From: Thiogranum sp.
GTDB taxonomy: Bacteria; Pseudomonadota; Gammaproteobacteria; DSM-19610
Assembly (NCBI GenBank): GCA_030148775.1
Contig: JASBST010000020.1
Location: 38,674-102,673, forward strand
DNA: 64,000 nucleotides
Direction of reading: 5' to 3'
In this document: positions 61,612 to 64,000 of the stretch, in pieces
How positions within the stretch are numbered: position 1 is the first letter of the stretch
How the letters are laid out: the number at the start of each line of letters is the position of its first letter
Notes under the pieces: generated by a model
What the model saw: only the letters and a program-made list of their open reading frames with translations
What the model was told of the DNA's origin: nothing
Databases searched by the model: none
Program-made: the position numbers and the translations under genes

Positions 61612-63738
61612 ATGAGAAGAAAACCTAGTACGCTTGTCACACTGCTGACGAGCCTGGCGCTATTGCCGTTGCTCAGTCCCACCGCCATGGCGGGCAAGGG
61701 TGGTAAAAATAAAACCATCACTTTGATGCAGTTGCAGGACGTGCATGGCCATATCGCGCCGCACTCCTCGATTCTGAAGAACGATGTGTTGGATCCCAAT
61801 GCCGGTGGTGTGGCCAAGTTGGCCACCTTGATCAAACAGGTGCGCGCGGACACTCCCGACAGCCTACTGTTGGCAGTTGGCGACACCACGCACGGCAGCG
61901 CGGAAATGCTGTTTTCCCTGGGCGACGCCATCATGCCGATGCTCAATGCCCTGGACATCGATGCGTTTCTGCCCGGGAACTGGGATTTCGGCTGGGGGCC
62001 TCGCGTTTATCGTCAGCGCTTCACCCCCAACACCAGCATTACGCTGGCGCCGAACAACCGTACCACCATCGCCTGGCGCTATCCGGCCGGCACCGGTTGT
62101 AACGTGCCGGGCGGTTTGAACGCGACCACCTATGCCGACTGTCACGTCACCAAGGCCAATTTCCCCACCGTGGCCATCAATCTGTACAACTACAACGAAA
62201 CGGCCGCCGCCACCACCCCCGGAGTTCCCTTGGGGCCGCGCGTGCACGCCCCGTACGTCATCAAGGAAGTCGCGGGCAAGAAAGTCGCCGTGCTCGGCAT
62301 CACCAGCGATGTGGTGCCGCAGCAGGCACAGGCCTTCAACACAGGTTTCCGTTTTACCATGGGTTACAAGGAACTGCCGCAGGATATCGCCGCGGCGAAG
62401 GCCGAGGGCGCAGATCTCATCGTCGTGCTATCCGAACTGGGGCTGGCCAAGAACGTGCAGTTGGTCAAGGAGTTTCCCGAAATCAACGTGATGTTCAGCG
62501 GCCACACCCACGAACGCACGCCGCAGGCAATCGTGATTCCCCGTGGCGATGACGGCAAGAACATCGGCATCGTGACCGAGGCGGGCGAAGACGATTTTCT
62601 CGGCCGCCTGGACGTGAAGGTCTCTGACGGCAGAATCACCGATTGGAGTTGGGATCTCATGGAGGCCAGCAGCGCGGTCGCCGAAGATCCCGCCATCAAG
62701 GCGATGGTCGACGAGCAGCGCAAGACCTTTGTTTCGGGACCGGATTTTCAGTGCCACACGTTCGGCGTCAATGCCTTTCCCTTTGGCAAAGGCCATACCC
62801 TGTGCGAGCCGCTGGACGCGATTGTCGGTTACACCGATCCGACGATCGAGCGCTTCGACGTTCTGGAGGAGATCGCCAACAATGTGATGGTCGATGCCTT
62901 CGTCGATCTGGCCCGGTACGTCGATCCGAATCTGAACGCGGACAATTCGCTGTCGACCACCAATGGCTTTCGTTTCGACGTGACGATTTTCGGTCGCGAC
63001 GACGGTTTTTCCGGCGCCATAACGGTGGGAGACCTGTACGACTACTATCCCATCGGCGCGGCGGTGGCGCTGGCCGAGTTTACCGGCGGCCGCCTGCTCG
63101 ACCACTGGGAAGGTATTCTTAACAATGTCTTCGACCCCAACCCCTATCGTCAGCGCGGCGGCTGGTTCCTGGGCTTTACCGCCAACATGCACTTCGACGT
63201 CGAGCTCAACGACGATTTTCCGCGTACCATCAGCGAAGGCCGGCGTATCGATCTGGCCACCATCAACGGCAAGCGTGTCGATCGCAGCAAGCTCTACACC
63301 CTGGCATCGTGCTATCCGCACGGTAACCCCGTCGATGAGGTTTGTCGTACCTCGGGCGCGACCAATGTGCGCTTCCTGAACGCTAGCCGTGAAAGTACCG
63401 GACCGACCGATGTGTTCGGCAACCGTCAAGTGGACGTCAACGGTGCTTTCACCATTGTGGCGCCGGTCAACAACGAGAATATCTTCGACCCGGTACGTTT
63501 CGCCAATGGGGGCCCGCTGTTTCTCAAAGTGGCGCCGGACAACTTTGTCCATCCGGTGGATGCCTTGCGCCGTTATCTGGCCAACAACGATGTCACCACC
63601 GTGCAGCACGGTCTGGGCCGTGTGAATGCGGTCACCGGCGTGCCGGTGTCCGAGTTCGGTGGCGCGGGGATTGTGCAGCCCACCCAGGGAGCCGGTCCGG
63701 CCTGGATGAAACGTGAGCTAATCCAGGAAGACGACTAA
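61612..63738 (+). CDS. Exported 5'-nucleotidase-type phosphoesterase (UshA/SoxB superfamily)
   Basis: This roughly 708-aa protein starts with a signal peptide (LVTLLTSLALLPLLSPTAMA). The metal motifs LQDVHGHIAPH, LAVGDTTHGSAEM, LPGNWDFGWG, and FSGHTHERTPQ follow, then the 5'-nucleotidase C-terminal domain (TNGFRFDVTIFGRDDGFSGAITVGDLYDYYPIG). The Gly-Asn-Trp-Asp form recalls SoxB, but SoxB would sit in a sox cluster, which is absent; a periplasmic nucleotidase or phosphodiesterase is equally possible. ATG 61612 follows GGAGAAG; the frame is open from 61516. A strong terminator follows. Confidence 0.85.
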   Translation: MRRKPSTLVTLLTSLALLPLLSPTAMAGKGGKNKTITLMQLQDVHGHIAPHSSILKNDVLDPNAGGVAKLATLIKQVRADTPDSLLLAVGDTTHGSAEMLFSLGDAIMPMLNALDIDAFLPGNWDFGWGPRVYRQRFTPNTSITLAPNNRTTIAWRYPAGTGCNVPGGLNATTYADCHVTKANFPTVAINLYNYNETAAATTPGVPLGPRVHAPYVIKEVAGKKVAVLGITSDVVPQQAQAFNTGFRFTMGYKELPQDIAAAKAEGADLIVVLSELGLAKNVQLVKEFPEINVMFSGHTHERTPQAIVIPRGDDGKNIGIVTEAGEDDFLGRLDVKVSDGRITDWSWDLMEASSAVAEDPAIKAMVDEQRKTFVSGPDFQCHTFGVNAFPFGKGHTLCEPLDAIVGYTDPTIERFDVLEEIANNVMVDAFVDLARYVDPNLNADNSLSTTNGFRFDVTIFGRDDGFSGAITVGDLYDYYPIGAAVALAEFTGGRLLDHWEGILNNVFDPNPYRQRGGWFLGFTANMHFDVELNDDFPRTISEGRRIDLATINGKRVDRSKLYTLASCYPHGNPVDEVCRTSGATNVRFLNASRESTGPTDVFGNRQVDVNGAFTIVAPVNNENIFDPVRFANGGPLFLKVAPDNFVHPVDALRRYLANNDVTTVQHGLGRVNAVTGVPVSEFGGAGIVQPTQGAGPAWMKRELIQEDD

Positions 63739-63800
63739 CCGTCGGAGGCAGTTGCAGAAGCAATCCGTATCGACGCAATCGGCGTCGAGGGGGTTGTTTG

Positions 63801-63837
63801 AAAGCCTAGCAGACGCACGTCTGCCAGGCTTTTTTTT
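63801..63837 (+). terminator. Rho-independent terminator
   Basis: AAAGCCTAGCAGAC / GTCTGCCAGGCTTT with a GCAC loop and one mismatch, followed by a run of T. It ends the phosphoesterase gene, and A-residues on the left make it usable by the - strand gene beyond. Confidence 0.9.
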
Positions 63838-63846
63838 GTCGCCGCC

Positions 63847-64000
63847 TCAAGAACCCGGGCGCGCGGCGCTCGGGCGGCGCGAGGAGCGGCCTTGCTGAGG
63901 ACGTTTCCGCTGTGCGGCCGTCTGGGTGGAATTTCCGGCCGTGCCGGACTTGCGACGACTGTGTTTGTTTCCCCGGGTGTCTGGCTGCCCGCCCTGTTTG
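63847..64000 (-). CDS. Basic C-terminal tail of a protein cut by the window edge
   Basis: The - strand frame ending in TGA at 63847-63849 codes for about 50 residues rich in Arg, Lys, Gln, Gly and Ser (for example RRKSGTAGNSTQTAAQRKRPQQGRSSRRPS). Such tails are typical of DEAD-box RNA helicases of the RhlE type, but no helicase motif is inside the window, so the identity is only a guess. Confidence 0.4.
   Translation of the reverse strand, partial: KQGGQPDTRGNKHSRRKSGTAGNSTQTAAQRKRPQQGRSSRRPSAARPGS

Noticed and set aside
61612..63738. True SoxB (thiosulfate oxidation)
   Set aside because: The GNWD motif recalls SoxB, but there is no sox gene nearby, and the C-terminal domain fits general 5'-nucleotidases equally well.
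1..64000. CRISPR arrays and rRNA genes
   Set aside because: No regularly spaced identical repeats and no 16S/23S/5S-like sequence were seen.

Overview
The window looks like a piece of a GC-rich gammaproteobacterial chromosome. Backbone genes include thiS/thiG, an asmA-mutY-yggX block, a glyU-type tRNA-Gly(CCC), RND pumps, a CBS-GGDEF-EAL protein and proteins with VPLPA/PEP-CTERM sorting tails. Genus cannot be fixed from sequence alone; the mix fits an environmental, possibly halotolerant, Chromatiales-like bacterium (inference).

Layout. 1-2.4 kb: the 5' part of thiG, thiS, and a divergent long-chain acyl-CoA synthetase. 2.5-5.2 kb: a PEP-CTERM protein behind a sigma-54-type promoter, an OmpA-type lipoprotein, a sugar nucleotidyltransferase and tRNA-Gly. 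5.2-11.6 kb: one tight + strand block, asmA, an SRPBCC protein, a nucleotide-sugar dehydrogenase, a nucleotide-sugar epimerase, mutY and yggX, followed by tRNA-Phe. 11.7-27.1 kb: a genomic island inserted in the 3' end of tRNA-Phe, bounded by 45-bp perfect direct repeats. It holds a P4-type integrase beside the tRNA, small HTH regulators around a 40-bp palindrome, a second integrase-domain protein with a small partner, a RAMA-domain protein, a class II Fic protein, a DUF4062 protein with a small partner ORF, and a type I restriction-modification locus (hsdM-hsdS-hsdR). The RM locus is interrupted between hsdS and hsdR by a DUF3800 protein and a nuclease-like 158-aa protein. This island is the best place to look for an undescribed defence module. 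Just right of it lies what may be the decayed leader of a second, related element.

27.3-37 kb: an ECF41-type sigma factor with its carboxymuconolactone decarboxylase partner behind a textbook ECF41 promoter; a secreted lamin-tail/phospholipase D protein; a dihaem cytochrome-like protein; a PhoX-like protein; an internally deleted HAD hydrolase; small proteins; a TPR protein; and a TusA-like protein. 37.4-51.2 kb: two RND efflux systems. The first has its adaptor split by an in-frame amber codon and lacks the TM10 lysine in its pump; the second looks intact. Between them are a CBS-GGDEF-EAL regulator and a - strand operon of a metallophosphatase, a PhoD-like phosphatase and a PEP-CTERM protein.

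51.3-60.2 kb: a trehalose/glycogen region, DUF5752, a TreT-like glycosyltransferase, treZ and treY in one overlapping operon, with convergent glgX/treX. This gives two routes to trehalose, one from a nucleotide sugar and one from alpha-glucan. 60.5-64 kb: a receiver-AraC regulator divergent from a UshA/SoxB-like phosphoesterase, then the basic C-terminal tail of an unfinished gene. No rRNA genes and no CRISPR arrays were seen.
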